From contig CAVWGE010000002.1 in NCBI GenBank assembly GCA_963754385.1, positions 372,001 through 436,000 on the forward strand: a stretch of DNA of 64,000 bases. The letters are read 5' to 3'. Shown here in pieces: positions 1 through 9,288 of the stretch. The notes beneath the pieces were generated by a model. The model did no database searches and was not told the DNA's origin. It was given only the letters and a program-made list of their open reading frames with translations. Each line of letters begins with the position of its first letter. Position 1 is the first letter of the stretch. The DNA comes from 9FT-COMBO-48-23 sp963754385 (GTDB lineage Bacteria > Chloroflexota > Dehalococcoidia > GIF9 > UBA5629). Both the position numbers and the translations under genes were made by a program.

Positions 1-2
1 GT

Positions 3-743
3 TTGGCTGGCACTGCTATTCGAGTGATACTAGCACAAGCTGAGAGCGAGCAGGATTGCGACCACAGGTTACGAATCTGCCTATTTGCAGGGCTTTCCGA
101 ACAAGAAAGAGTCAGCTTTGAGCAGAGGTTTAAGGTTCCTATGATTAACTTGTGGGGCATGACGGAAAATATGGCGACCGGAACTCGTTCTCCTCTGTAT
201 GGTAATCGCAAACCTGAATCTGTCGGCTTACCTACGCTTGGTTGCGTTATTAGAATTGTTGACGAGTACGGAAATGAATTAGCACCGAAAAACGTTGGTG
301 AAATAATTACCCAAGGCCATAGCATGATTAAGGGCTATTTAAAGGATAAAGATGCAACTCAACAGGCTATAAAAGATGGTTGGCTGCATACAGGTGACCT
401 AGCTTTCGCTGACGATGATGGCTATATTTATTTTGTAGATCGTAAGAAAGATGTAATTAAACGCGCGGGAGAGAATATTGCACCAGCGGAGGTCGAGTCA
501 GCTATTAATGAACATCCAAAGGTTATTGAATCAGCAGTAATTGGAATACCTGACCCATTTCGTGATCAGGCCGTAAAAGCTTTCATTGTTTTAAAAAGTG
601 GCGAAAATATAACTCCTGAGGAAATCGTTGATTTTTGCTCCAAACGGCTTGCAAAATTCAAGGTTCCTCAATACGTGGAGTTCGTTGATAGTTTGCCTAA
701 GACACCTGTTGGAAAGATTCAGAAACATTTGCTAAAAACTTGA
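3..743 (+). CDS. Acyl-CoA synthetase (AMP-forming), C-terminal part
   Basis: This is the C-terminal ~246 residues of an ANL-superfamily acyl-CoA/acid-CoA ligase. The frame is open to the window edge, so the N-terminal half with the P-loop is outside. Visible family motifs are NLWGMTE (fragment residues ~49-55), GWLHTGD (~126), the hinge/A8 motif DRKKDVIKRAGENI (~146) and the catalytic-lysine motif PVGKIQK near the end (~236). Such enzymes activate a carboxylic acid to its acyl-CoA in the cytoplasm at the cost of ATP to AMP. The thiolase-like, DUF35 and MaoC genes downstream on the same strand suggest a shared acyl-CoA degradation pathway. The substrate cannot be told from this part. Confidence 0.9.
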   Translation: MAGTAIRVILAQAESEQDCDHRLRICLFAGLSEQERVSFEQRFKVPMINLWGMTENMATGTRSPLYGNRKPESVGLPTLGCVIRIVDEYGNELAPKNVGEIITQGHSMIKGYLKDKDATQQAIKDGWLHTGDLAFADDDGYIYFVDRKKDVIKRAGENIAPAEVESAINEHPKVIESAVIGIPDPFRDQAVKAFIVLKSGENITPEEIVDFCSKRLAKFKVPQYVEFVDSLPKTPVGKIQKHLLKT

Positions 744-960
744 GGCGCTAGTATGTAGAACCTAGTTCCTGACGACTAGTAGCTCGAAACGGTGCGATAA
801 TGTGATGCAGTACGAGGCTTTATATGGTGTAGTCAGTTTGCCAAATGGCAAAATCTAGAATTCTTTCGTTAGATTGAAGCCAAAGTAGCAACCAATTCAA
901 GCATTTCGCCCAAATCAATTTGCATTTAAAACATCAAAGGAAAAGATAAAGGGGGACTAT

Positions 961-2139
961 ATGGATAGCATAAAAGGTAAAGCGGCTATCGTGGGCTATG
1001 GAGAAACGATGATCGGGAAATATCCACACAAGACAGCCAAGGAATTGGTCATTGAAGTAGCTAAGACGGCTATAGAGAAAGCGGGGATTTCTAAGGAGGA
1101 GATAGACTGCGTTATCACTACCCATTCTTTCGCAGACCCCGAATATACCCATGATAGTAACATAGGTGTAATCTCCACAGAGTTAGGTATCAATCCAAAA
1201 TTCCATACTCACCTTTTTGCCGGGGGATCAACTACCTGCGTTGCCCTTAAGATGGTGGCCAGTATTATATATGCCCGGCAGATAAATGCCGCGCTTATAG
1301 TGTCAGCAGATACTTGGGGCTCAGCTCCTATAGAGCAACTGATTGATTTTATGGCTGCTACCAATCATCCTGAGTGGGAGATTCCATACGGATTTTATAT
1401 GAATGGCGCAGTTGCCCTGATGACCCAGCGATATATGTATGAAACTGGAACCACCCCAGAACAACTTGCCTCGGTATGTGTATCTAATCGCAAATGGGCA
1501 GCGCTAAAGCCAAATGCTATGTTTCGCAAGACTCTCACCATAGAGGATGTTTTGCAATCTAAGATAGTCTGCGAGCCGTTGCATGCCTTCGAGTGTAACG
1601 TATTGGCGGACGGTGGGGCAGCTTTGGTAGTGACGTCGGCTGAGAGGGCAAGAGAGTTGATTAATGTTCCGGTTTATATATTGGGAATGGGGGGCCAATT
1701 TACCAGCTCTTACAAGAGTCAAACAACAGATATAACAACATATGGTTTGAGAGAGGCTGGACAGCAGGCATATAAGATGGCCGGCATTGGTCCTAAAGAT
1801 ATTAGCATGGCGGAAATATACGATGCCTATCCCGTTAATTGTCTTATCGGTCTCGAAGACCTCGGTTTTTGTGAAAGAGGTGAAGCAGGAAAATTTGTGG
1901 AGGAGGGACATACCTGGCCTGGTGGAGAGCTTCCTATGACCACAAATGGCGGGATGCTATCTCAAGGACATGCAGGCGTAGCAGGGGGGATGCTTCTGCA
2001 CGTAGAGGCGATTCAGCAGCTGAGAGGGGAGGCAGAAACAGAAAGACAGGTTAAGGATGCCAAACTAGCTTTAGTAACGGGTTCGTCTGGAATATGGAAC
2101 GATGGCCAAGTTATCATATACAGTAGGGAGGTAAGCTAA
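961..2139 (+). CDS. Thiolase-like protein (SCP-x / acetyl-CoA acetyltransferase family)
   Basis: This is a 392-residue thiolase-fold protein. The N-terminal half carries a nucleophile-type cysteine (C93) in GGSTTCVALKMV. The C-terminal half has the glycine-rich TNGGMLSQGHAGVAGG segment with the conserved histidine. The second cysteine of classical biosynthetic thiolases is not apparent, as in the SCP-x/lipid-transfer thiolase subgroup. A run of Gs (about 951-955) just before the ATG supports the start. The stop directly abuts the DUF35 gene, an arrangement typical of thiolase/DUF35 pairs that act as one complex on CoA thioesters. Cleavage of a 3-ketoacyl-CoA is likely; the substrate is unknown. 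Confidence 0.9.
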   Translation: MDSIKGKAAIVGYGETMIGKYPHKTAKELVIEVAKTAIEKAGISKEEIDCVITTHSFADPEYTHDSNIGVISTELGINPKFHTHLFAGGSTTCVALKMVASIIYARQINAALIVSADTWGSAPIEQLIDFMAATNHPEWEIPYGFYMNGAVALMTQRYMYETGTTPEQLASVCVSNRKWAALKPNAMFRKTLTIEDVLQSKIVCEPLHAFECNVLADGGAALVVTSAERARELINVPVYILGMGGQFTSSYKSQTTDITTYGLREAGQQAYKMAGIGPKDISMAEIYDAYPVNCLIGLEDLGFCERGEAGKFVEEGHTWPGGELPMTTNGGMLSQGHAGVAGGMLLHVEAIQQLRGEAETERQVKDAKLALVTGSSGIWNDGQVIIYSREVS

Positions 2140-2562
2140 GTGGAACTATATAGTAAACCATTGCCTAAGTCCAAGCTTCCAAAAGTCAGTGATGAGTTTT
2201 GGAAAGCAGCAAAAAGGCACGAACTTGTGATTCAGCAGTGTGAGGACTGCGGAAAGAGAATATTTTACCCTAGGCTTTATTGTGTAAGATGCATGTCTCC
2301 TAATTTGAAGTGGATTAAGTGTAGTGGAAGAGGGAAAGTATATACTTATGCTGTGCCAAAAGCAGCTACGCCTCGGCCATTCGCCAACGATGTCCCCTAT
2401 ATTATAGCAATCATTGACCTCGAAGAGGGCGTAAAAATAGCTAGTAATATTGTGAATTGTAAACCAGGGGATGTGAAATGCGATATGGATGTCGAAGCCG
2501 TTTTTGAGGACGTTACACATGAGATTACCTTAGTTAAGTTCAAGCCTGTAACTTCCTCTTAA
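2140..2562 (+). CDS. DUF35 Zn-ribbon/OB-fold acyl-CoA-binding protein
   Basis: This 140-residue protein starts with GTG immediately after the stop of the thiolase-like gene (no gap), which implies translational coupling. A rubredoxin-like zinc ribbon has cysteines at 34, 37, 48 and 51 (CEDC and CVRC), followed by an OB-fold half (about residues 60-130). This is the standard DUF35 layout. Members of this family partner with SCP-x thiolases or MaoC-type hydratases and help hold the CoA moiety; that role is family knowledge, not shown here. The position between a thiolase and a MaoC gene fits it well. Confidence 0.9.
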   Translation: MELYSKPLPKSKLPKVSDEFWKAAKRHELVIQQCEDCGKRIFYPRLYCVRCMSPNLKWIKCSGRGKVYTYAVPKAATPRPFANDVPYIIAIIDLEEGVKIASNIVNCKPGDVKCDMDVEAVFEDVTHEITLVKFKPVTSS

Positions 2563-2581
2563 TTTTTGAAAGGAGTTGACA

Positions 2582-3025
2582 ATGGCAAGGTATTGGGACA
2601 GTTTCAAGATAGGTGAGAAATTTACTAGCCAAGCAGTGACTGTAACAGAGGCTCATCTAGTGAATTGGGCCTCTCTCTCCGGGGATTGGTTCAAACTTCA
2701 TATGGATGAAGAATATGCGAAGAAAACACAATTTAAGGGAAGGATCGCCCATGGGCCATTGATCTTTACTTTGTCCTTGGGGCTAGTTACAAGGACGGGA
2801 TATGTAGAAGACGCGGTAATGTATTTATTAGGTATTGATAAATTGAGAGCGGTGGCACCGGTTAGGGCTGGGGATACAATCCATACCGATGTAGAGTTCG
2901 TTGATAAGAGGGAAACCCACAAACCCGATAGGGGCATCATAACAATGAAGCATTTTGTCAAAAACCAAAGCGATGAATTAGTAATGGAGTATGAGTTAAC
3001 CGCTATGTTTCGTAGAGCACCGTAG
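2582..3025 (+). CDS. MaoC-family dehydratase / (R)-enoyl-CoA hydratase
   Basis: This hotdog-fold protein has 147 residues from the ATG at 2582. An in-frame TTG at 2576 abuts the AGGAG (2571-2575) and is too close, whereas the ATG lies 6 nt behind it. The hydratase signature appears as SGDW-x-x-LHMD (residues ~33-43), with the catalytic Asp/His pair, followed by GRIAHGPL (~55). It would reversibly hydrate an enoyl-CoA. It closes the acyl-CoA gene set, and the ABC importer follows after 240 bp on the same strand. Confidence 0.88.
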   Translation: MARYWDSFKIGEKFTSQAVTVTEAHLVNWASLSGDWFKLHMDEEYAKKTQFKGRIAHGPLIFTLSLGLVTRTGYVEDAVMYLLGIDKLRAVAPVRAGDTIHTDVEFVDKRETHKPDRGIITMKHFVKNQSDELVMEYELTAMFRRAP

Positions 3026-3265
3026 CTAATATCATGAAGTTTATGACAGTCCGTGGGATGATGACATTGTAAGTATTGAGACAAACAAACACTATAGCCG
3101 AGGAATTCAGGATGTAATGTTTTAGCAGGATTAAGCATCAATAACCTCGCATGTACGATAGGCGAAGCAGACACAAAGGGGGGTGGTTTTATGGAATGAT
3201 GACGAATTCGGCACAAAACTAACTAATTTGCGAACAATCAATAGGAGTGAAAGGAGATTAAACAA

Positions 3266-4492
3266 ATGAATTGCATAAGGAGAACTCATCCCATCGTATG
3301 GTACAGTATTGTGCTATTGCTTCTTCTAATTATGATTGGCTGCGCAAAGCCGGCACCAGCGCCTGGACCGACACCTACAACACCTGAGCATTTGACAATT
3401 GGTGCTTGTATGCCGATTACCGGACCTATTAGCCTAGTGGGCACAGCCTATGTGCGTGGTTATCAATGTTATTTCGACAAGATAAACGAGCAAGGTGGTG
3501 TGAGGATCGGAGAAAAGCGATATCTTATCGATTTTTTGGCAGAGGACAGCCAGGCAAGCTATGAAGCAGCACGCACTGCCACCACGAAACTCGTTCTCGA
3601 GAATGGTGCAAAATTCGTGTTTGGTGAAATACTCGCGACTGCCACACAAGGAATTTACGAGGTCACCGCGCCCAATCACGCACTACACATAATTTCTTGG
3701 ATTAACGTTCCGAATGACCCCGCGGATGTTAGCCCGAGTAAACCGTTGCTAGTCCGGCTCACGCCATCTCCAGACGATCCACAGCCTTTCCTATTTGACT
3801 ACTTGAAGGAAGCTTACCCAAATGCAAGAACCGTAGCTATCTGTTACCTGGATGCCGGCTATGAGCCTATGGTCGAACAATGTAAGTCTTTAGCAAAAGA
3901 ACGCGGCATGGAAGTCATCACCGTGGAGAAATTTGAATGGGGTACCGCGGATTTCATTCCTGTCTACACGAGGGTTTTAGCTAAAAAGCCAGATGCTGTG
4001 GTATCCATTGTAAGTGGTCAGGCTATGTATCAGTTAATTGCAGCTAGAGAGTTGGGCTTTACAGGACCATTTGTTTCAACCGCCCCATTAGCTCCTGATG
4101 TTTTTCTTGCAGTGGCTGGTCCTACTACTAGCGATGTAATCTGTGCTGGTTGGGATACCAACACTCCAACAGAGCCATTGCGAGACTTCATGCAAAGGTG
4201 GCAGGCAAAATACACTGAGCCATTTGTGGCTGATGCTGTGCAAGCCTGGGACGGAGCCTGGGTTCTAGTACAAGCTATGGAAAAGGCCCAAAGCATTGAC
4301 CCTGAAAAAATCCTAGCCACACTCGAGACTATGACTCAGCCGGGATCTATCCAGACATGTTCTGGCCAGGCTCATATGGGAGGAATCGACATATTCGGCG
4401 TCAACAGAGTTCTGATCGAACCTCTTCCTATCAGTCATATTATCGACGGTAAGGTAAAATTTGTGGGATTCCGACTACCTGATATACGATGA
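3266..4492 (+). CDS. Branched-chain amino-acid-type ABC transporter, substrate-binding lipoprotein
   Basis: This is a 408-residue type I periplasmic-binding-fold protein (LivJ/LivK-like, Peripla_BP_6 family). The N-terminus is a lipoprotein signal: positively charged start, hydrophobic core IVLLLLLIM, lipobox IGC with C26 as the lipid anchor, then a Pro/Ala/Thr-rich linker. The mature part starts LTIGACMPITGP, the usual ligand-fold opening. AAGGAGA-type ribosome binding sequence precedes the ATG. LivH, LivM, LivG and LivF follow, so it should feed that importer. The ligand may be an amino acid or, given the acyl-CoA context, an aromatic or short organic acid (inference). Its last third is duplicated downstream. 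Confidence 0.92.
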   Translation: MNCIRRTHPIVWYSIVLLLLLIMIGCAKPAPAPGPTPTTPEHLTIGACMPITGPISLVGTAYVRGYQCYFDKINEQGGVRIGEKRYLIDFLAEDSQASYEAARTATTKLVLENGAKFVFGEILATATQGIYEVTAPNHALHIISWINVPNDPADVSPSKPLLVRLTPSPDDPQPFLFDYLKEAYPNARTVAICYLDAGYEPMVEQCKSLAKERGMEVITVEKFEWGTADFIPVYTRVLAKKPDAVVSIVSGQAMYQLIAARELGFTGPFVSTAPLAPDVFLAVAGPTTSDVICAGWDTNTPTEPLRDFMQRWQAKYTEPFVADAVQAWDGAWVLVQAMEKAQSIDPEKILATLETMTQPGSIQTCSGQAHMGGIDIFGVNRVLIEPLPISHIIDGKVKFVGFRLPDIR

Positions 4493-4533
4493 ATCGCCCT
4501 TTACGTACGATCTAGCAATAGTAAATAGAGCTT

Positions 4534-4619
4534 TTAGCCACCAATTATGAAGCTAAGGGGCGCTAGTTTAGTTGGTAAGTATAGCTTGGTTATAGCAAGC
4601 AGCCCTTATTAGTGGCTAA
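4534..4619 (+). other. Long-range inverted repeat downstream of the binding-protein gene
   Basis: TTAGCCACCAAT (4534-4545) pairs with ATTAGTGGCTAA (4608-4619): 11 of 12 positions. The ~62-nt loop contains a smaller GCTTG/CAAGC stem. There is no T-tract directly behind it, so it is not a classic terminator. It could trim or protect the mRNA between the abundant binding-protein message and the membrane subunits. The duplication created a second copy at 5212-5297. Confidence 0.45.
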
Positions 4620-4735
4620 TATTTCGTGTTTTCAAATTATAACGTGATGGGGTAATAAGAAGAGAACGTAGAAAGGAGAACGTTCACTCTACTGTCTCAA
4701 TTGTGAACCAAAAAGACGGGAGTTGCTACTTTGGA

Positions 4736-5170
4736 TTTACAGGACCATTTTTGTCAACCGCCCCATTAGCTCCTGATGTTTTTCTTGCAGTGGCTGGTCC
4801 TACTACTAGCGATGTAATCTGTGCTGGTTGGGATACCAACACTCCAACAGAGCCATTGCGAGACTTCATGCAAAGGTGGCAGGCAAAATACACTGAGCCA
4901 TTTGTGGCTGATGCTGTGCAAGCCTGGGACGGAGCCTGGGTTCTAGTACAAGCTATGGAAAAGGCCCAAAGCATTGACCCTGAAAAAATCCTAGCCACAC
5001 TCGAGACTATGACTCAGCCGGGATCTATCCAGACATGTTCTGGCCAGGCTCATATGGGAGGAATCGACATATTCGGCGTCAACAGAGTTCTGATCGAACC
5101 TCTTCCTATCAGTCATATTATCGACGGTAAGGTAAAATTTGTGGGATTCCGACTACCTGATATACGATGA
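4736..5170 (+). pseudogene. Duplicated C-terminal fragment of the ABC substrate-binding protein
   Basis: This piece encodes the last ~145 residues of the protein at 3266-4492 and lacks signal peptide and first lobe. The frame can be read from a GTG at 4703 through the duplicated livH leader, giving a 155-residue chimera whose first ~14 residues are novel. No ribosome binding sequence sits near that GTG. With only half a periplasmic-binding fold and no export signal it is unlikely to work. It is best treated as a by-product of the tandem duplication. Confidence 0.85.
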
Positions 5171-5408
5171 ATCGCCCTTTACGTACGATCTAGCAATAGT
5201 AAATAGAGCTTTTAGCCACCAATTATGAAGCTAAGGGGCGCTAGTTTAGTTGGTAAGTATAGCTTGGTTATAGCAAGCAGCCCTTATTAGTGGCTAATAT
5301 TTCGTGTTTTCAAATTATAACGTGATGGGATAATAAGAAGAGAACGTAGAAAGGAGAACGTTCACTCTACTATCTCAATTGTGAACCAAAAAGACGGGAG
5401 TTGCTACT

Positions 5409-6275
5409 TTGGATTTACAGGCTCAAATGTGGCTGCAAGCTATAGTGAATGGGCTTGCCTTGGGTTGGCTCTACGTACTTATGGCTCTCGGCCTGACACT
5501 AATATTAGGTATAATGGGCATCCTCCAATTTGCTCACGGCAAGATATACATGATAGGGGCCTTTATCGTTTATTATCTTTGTGTGCCCTTTCAACTAAAT
5601 TTTTATATAGCGATACTCATCAGTATGACCGTAATGGCAGCCCTCGGAGTTCTCATTGAGAGGTTTCTCTTCCGTCCTGTTAAAGGTAAGGTAGTGGCAC
5701 CTATCGTGATTAGCCTAGGTCTTATATTAATCCTGCAAAACCTTGCAAAGGCAATATTTGGCATTTATGAGCGAAGCATCCCAAAGATTGCCGAAGGTCC
5801 ATTACAGTTTCTTGGTATCGCCATCCCCAAAGACAGAGTAATAGTCATAATATTCGCTGTAGCTCTATTTTTCTTGTTATACCTCTTCCTCAAAAGGTCT
5901 AAATACGGACAGGCAATGGTTGCGAGTGCTCAGAACCAAGAAGGCGCGCTTTTACGGGGAATATCCCCCAATAGGATGTCGGCTATGGCCATGGCAATTG
6001 GCTGTAGTTTGGCTGCAGCCGGAGGCGCATTGGCTGGGTCGATATTCGTACTCAATCCTTTTATGGGGACTCTACCACTTTTAAAAGGAGTAGTTATTAT
6101 TGTTTTGGGAGGCATGGGTAGTCTTTTGGGTGCTGCATTAGGAGGAATGATTTTTGGCCTCCTTGATGGTATTTTACCCGTCGTCTTTGGCCCTGCAGCA
6201 GCATCACTGGCTCCCCTAATTATCGTGATCTTGATCCTATTAGTAAGACCTCAAGGGTTATTTGGCCATGAATAA
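5409..6275 (+). CDS. livH: Branched-chain amino-acid-type ABC transporter permease, LivH family
   Basis: This 288-residue inner-membrane permease has about eight hydrophobic segments. It shows the LivH hallmarks QFAHGKIYMIGAF near residue 41, the LLRGISPNRM cytoplasmic loop and the ending RPQGLFG. The start is a TTG at 5409 with GGGAG (5396-5400) 8 nt upstream; alignment to the family favours this over the internal ATG at 5427. It forms the membrane channel together with LivM. The ~900 bp between the binding-protein gene and this one is mostly the tandem duplication. Confidence 0.92.
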   Translation: MDLQAQMWLQAIVNGLALGWLYVLMALGLTLILGIMGILQFAHGKIYMIGAFIVYYLCVPFQLNFYIAILISMTVMAALGVLIERFLFRPVKGKVVAPIVISLGLILILQNLAKAIFGIYERSIPKIAEGPLQFLGIAIPKDRVIVIIFAVALFFLLYLFLKRSKYGQAMVASAQNQEGALLRGISPNRMSAMAMAIGCSLAAAGGALAGSIFVLNPFMGTLPLLKGVVIIVLGGMGSLLGAALGGMIFGLLDGILPVVFGPAAASLAPLIIVILILLVRPQGLFGHE

Positions 6276-7263
6276 GAGACTCTTGATTAATACTTTCAGT
6301 GTCGTCGCCCTAATAGTCATCTTATTTTCGATACCTACGTTACTCAACAGCGTTTATTGGGTTTCTGTGTTAATCCTAATAGCTATAGACATTATTCTGG
6401 TTGCAAGCCTACGTATCATCAGTCTGATTGGCTACATATCTTTAGGCCATGTCGGTTTCATGCTAATCGGAGCCTATGGCTCAGCTCTGTTGTTAACTAA
6501 ATTTGGAATGTCCTTCTGGATGGCTTTAATCATAGCTGGCTTATTTGCTGCTGTCCTTGCCCTAGCTATTGGTTATCCCTTCCTAAAAGTAAAGGGAATA
6601 TATTTTACAGTATTAACCCTGTTGACTGCTGAGACATTCAGATTACTTGCATGGCATTTGCGAGGTTTAACAGGTGGATCAGATGGTTTATTGCATATTC
6701 CTTCTCCCAGTTCAGTAACCATTCCTGCGATAGGTATTTTGAACTTTAATGATGCAAATAACTATTACTATCTGACAATAGTTATAGTCCTCTTTTCGCT
6801 CTTTATACTGTACAGGATAGAGTACTCTCAGTTAGGTGTGAAGTGGAGAGCCATACGGGATACTGAGGATCTTGCTCAGTCGACTGGCATTAACGTTATA
6901 TGGTATAAAATTCTAAGTTTTATTGTCGCATGTTTCTTTGCTGGCATCGCTGGTGCCTTGTTCGCAAGCTTTCAACATGGGCTAAGTTGTGCCTTCACTT
7001 CCAAGTTCGGGGTTATTATGTCGGTTTATCTTCTGGCTTATATGGTAGTCGGCGGAGAAAATAAATTTATGGGACCAATTATAGGGGTTCTGGTATTAAC
7101 GATCATTACCGAACTAGCTCGCCCACTTAGAGAATACCAGCCTATAATGATTGGGTCACTGTCAATCCTCGTTGTGCTCTTTATGCCAGGTGGGATCATA
7201 GATTTGCCAAATCAATTCAGGCTTTGGCATAGAAAGCTATTTAATATAGAAGAGAAGGGTTAG
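6268..7263 (+). CDS. livM: Branched-chain amino-acid-type ABC transporter permease, LivM family
   Basis: This is a 331-residue multi-spanning permease starting at ATG 6268, which overlaps the end of livH by 8 bp and implies coupled translation. The central SLGHVGFMLIGAYGSALL segment (about residues 60-77) and the later VVGGENKFMGPIIG segment are typical of LivM. It pairs with LivH as the second channel subunit. An in-frame TTG two codons upstream is possible but has no better ribosome binding sequence. Confidence 0.92.
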   Translation: MNKRLLINTFSVVALIVILFSIPTLLNSVYWVSVLILIAIDIILVASLRIISLIGYISLGHVGFMLIGAYGSALLLTKFGMSFWMALIIAGLFAAVLALAIGYPFLKVKGIYFTVLTLLTAETFRLLAWHLRGLTGGSDGLLHIPSPSSVTIPAIGILNFNDANNYYYLTIVIVLFSLFILYRIEYSQLGVKWRAIRDTEDLAQSTGINVIWYKILSFIVACFFAGIAGALFASFQHGLSCAFTSKFGVIMSVYLLAYMVVGGENKFMGPIIGVLVLTIITELARPLREYQPIMIGSLSILVVLFMPGGIIDLPNQFRLWHRKLFNIEEKG

Positions 7264-7319
7264 AGTTTCGTACAGATGGGCATAGCTAAAATAAAGAAAT
7301 TAGCTAAGGAGGTTAATAG

Positions 7320-8093
7320 TTGCGGCTGCTAGAAATTCGTAAGTTAGCTAAGAGTTTTGGTGGACTAAGTGCCGTCAATTACTTAGACTTAGATATTGGT
7401 GAGGCGGAGATATTAGGCCTGATAGGACCCAATGGGGCTGGCAAGACTACTGTCCTAAGTCTGGTTGGCGGTGCCCTTCCACCAACTGAGGGCAATATAG
7501 TTTTCAAGGGCGAAGACATAACCAAATTTTCAGCCTACAAAAGAGCCCAAAGAGGAATAGCTCGAGTTTTTCAAAGAAATGTTATTTTCTCTAGCTTTAC
7601 GGTACTCGAAAACGTGCTAATTGGTTTCTATGTACACACAAGAACAGGTTTTACTAAAATATTTTTTAAGAAACCATCGGCCTGTAACCAAGGGAAGATT
7701 ATGTATAAAAAAGCCATGGACATATTGAAGTTTATTGGGCTGTCCCAACAAGCAGACGACCTGGCGCTAAATCTACCTCATGGAAGCCAACGTAGATTAT
7801 GCCTAGCGATAGCATTGGCTACCGAGCCAGAGCTCATACTTCTAGATGAGCCGCTAACCGGGATGAATGAAGATGAAGTTTCAGCAATGATAGCGATGAT
7901 AAGGGAATTGAGAGACAAAAAGGGGATCGCTAGCGTTGTCGTAGAACATAATGTGAAAGCTGTAATGGGGCTTTGTGATAGGATTGTTGTCCTTGACTAC
8001 GGGAGAAAAATTGCGGAAGGCACACCGAAAGAGGTAATTGACAACCCCGTTGTTATTGAAGCTTATCTTGGAGTAGAAGAGGATGCTATTTGA
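7320..8093 (+). CDS. livG: Branched-chain amino-acid-type ABC transporter ATP-binding protein, LivG family
   Basis: This is a 257-residue cytoplasmic ATPase. The Walker A motif is GPNGAGKTT (~residues 37-45) and Walker B is LILLDEPLTGMN (~170-181). The signature is LPHGSQRRL, the divergent form usual for LivG instead of LSGGQ. The switch histidine is in VVVEHNVKAV. The start is TTG at 7320 with AGGAGG about 8 nt upstream. It works with LivF to power the permease pair. Confidence 0.93.
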   Translation: MRLLEIRKLAKSFGGLSAVNYLDLDIGEAEILGLIGPNGAGKTTVLSLVGGALPPTEGNIVFKGEDITKFSAYKRAQRGIARVFQRNVIFSSFTVLENVLIGFYVHTRTGFTKIFFKKPSACNQGKIMYKKAMDILKFIGLSQQADDLALNLPHGSQRRLCLAIALATEPELILLDEPLTGMNEDEVSAMIAMIRELRDKKGIASVVVEHNVKAVMGLCDRIVVLDYGRKIAEGTPKEVIDNPVVIEAYLGVEEDAI

Positions 8094-8787
8094 AATTAGG
8101 GATTTGAGAGTTCATTATGCGGGAGCGGAAGTACTTAAAGGCATCTCGCTTCGGGTGGATAGTGGTGAAATAGTAACCCTGATCGGAAATAATGGCGCTG
8201 GTAAAACGACCACATTGAGAGCCATATCTGGCTTAAAATCTCCTGATCATGGCGAAATATATTTTGAAGGTAAAAGGATTGATAAATTACCACCACAAAA
8301 TATCGTCAAAGCGGGCATTTGCCAAGTGCCACAGGGCAGAGAGCTGTTTCCCTACATGTCTGTTTCTGAGAATTTAAGGCTTGGTGCCTTTTTACGCAAA
8401 GACCAAAATGGGATAAAACAAGACATGAAAGATATCCTAGAACATTTTCCGATACTTAGCAAGAGAAAAAACCAGCAAGCGGGGACGTTAAGCGGTGGAG
8501 AGCAACAAATGTTAGCCATTGCCTGTGCTTTAATGGGCAGGCCAAAATTGCTAATGCTCGATGAGCCCAGCTCAGGACTTTCACCGATGGTTCTAAAAGA
8601 GACCGGCACAATTATTAAAGATATTAATAAGATGGGAACCAGCATCCTTCTAGTAGAACAAAATGCCAGACTTGCTCTTCGATTAGCGCACAGGTGTTAT
8701 GTACTTGAAACTGGGAACATCGTCCTTGAAGGTAAAACTGAAGAACTGGTCAACAACGAAATAATTAAGAAAGCTTACCTGGGTTAA
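8083..8787 (+). CDS. livF: Branched-chain amino-acid-type ABC transporter ATP-binding protein, LivF family
   Basis: This is a 234-residue ATPase overlapping livG by 11 bp. It has Walker A GNNGAGKTT (~36-44), signature LSGGEQQML (~138), Walker B LLMLDEPSSGLSP and switch region LLVEQNARLAL. QVPQGRELFPYMSV around the Q-loop/helical domain is the normal LivF wording. It is the last gene of the transport operon; 500 bp without a gene follow. Confidence 0.93.
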   Translation: MLFEIRDLRVHYAGAEVLKGISLRVDSGEIVTLIGNNGAGKTTTLRAISGLKSPDHGEIYFEGKRIDKLPPQNIVKAGICQVPQGRELFPYMSVSENLRLGAFLRKDQNGIKQDMKDILEHFPILSKRKNQQAGTLSGGEQQMLAIACALMGRPKLLMLDEPSSGLSPMVLKETGTIIKDINKMGTSILLVEQNARLALRLAHRCYVLETGNIVLEGKTEELVNNEIIKKAYLG

Positions 8788-9288
8788 GAGTTTATCAAAC
8801 TTGGAATTCAAAATTTCCATCAAAGATAAAAAGATAATTAGTAGAATACACCTACTATTTCTTTTATGTTAACAAAAAATGCGCCTGTTATTTTATATAC
8901 GGCCTTTTTCAGCAATAAAAAATTAATATTAAAGAGGTAGTTTTTGTAAAAAAGTTGGCGAGTGACCGGCGATACAAAGCAGATTGACTCGATAAGGCCG
9001 ACGATTAGAGAGTCAGCATAGTTCTAGCGTTAGTCAGGGGCTGTCGATTTGACAGAGATGTGCATTGTTCAAGTAGTGCGATTTATGACCACTTGGACTC
9101 TCATCTGCCCAACCAATGAGCTGGCTTCCAAGATCGTACCTTGGATTAGGCTGGTCACTTTAAGAGACCCTTTTCAGTATTAAATCTCTTCGATGGAGAT
9201 GATGCGGAAGCTGCATTCAAAACGACGACCCAAGTAGGTCAGCCTGCAATTTATAAAACTTAATAAACTTAAATACGGTATTTCATCG
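8788..9288. other. Gene-free stretch between livF and the MFS gene
   Basis: No coding region, RNA gene or strong terminator was recognised. The first ~160 bases are AT-rich, and the remainder shows only short imperfect inverted repeats (for example CCAAG/CTTGG near 9130). It probably holds the end of the transport operon and the promoter of the MFS gene, but neither could be pinned down. Confidence 0.4.

Larger units (their letters stand above)
4058..5413 (+). repeat. Tandem 678-bp direct duplication
   Basis: Bases 4058-4735 are repeated almost perfectly as 4736-5413. Only about four substitutions are visible, for example near 4072 vs 4750 and in the intergenic stretch. The unit covers the last ~145 codons of the binding-protein gene, its 3' intergenic region and the first bases of livH. 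The octamer TTTACAGG stands at 4058, 4736 and 5414, i.e. at both ends and at the junction. This is the mark of a duplication between short homologies. High identity indicates a recent event. Confidence 0.95.

Noticed and set aside
4703..5170. Second functional ABC binding protein
   Set aside because: It lacks signal peptide and first lobe and is nearly identical to the end of the upstream gene; it is a duplication remnant.
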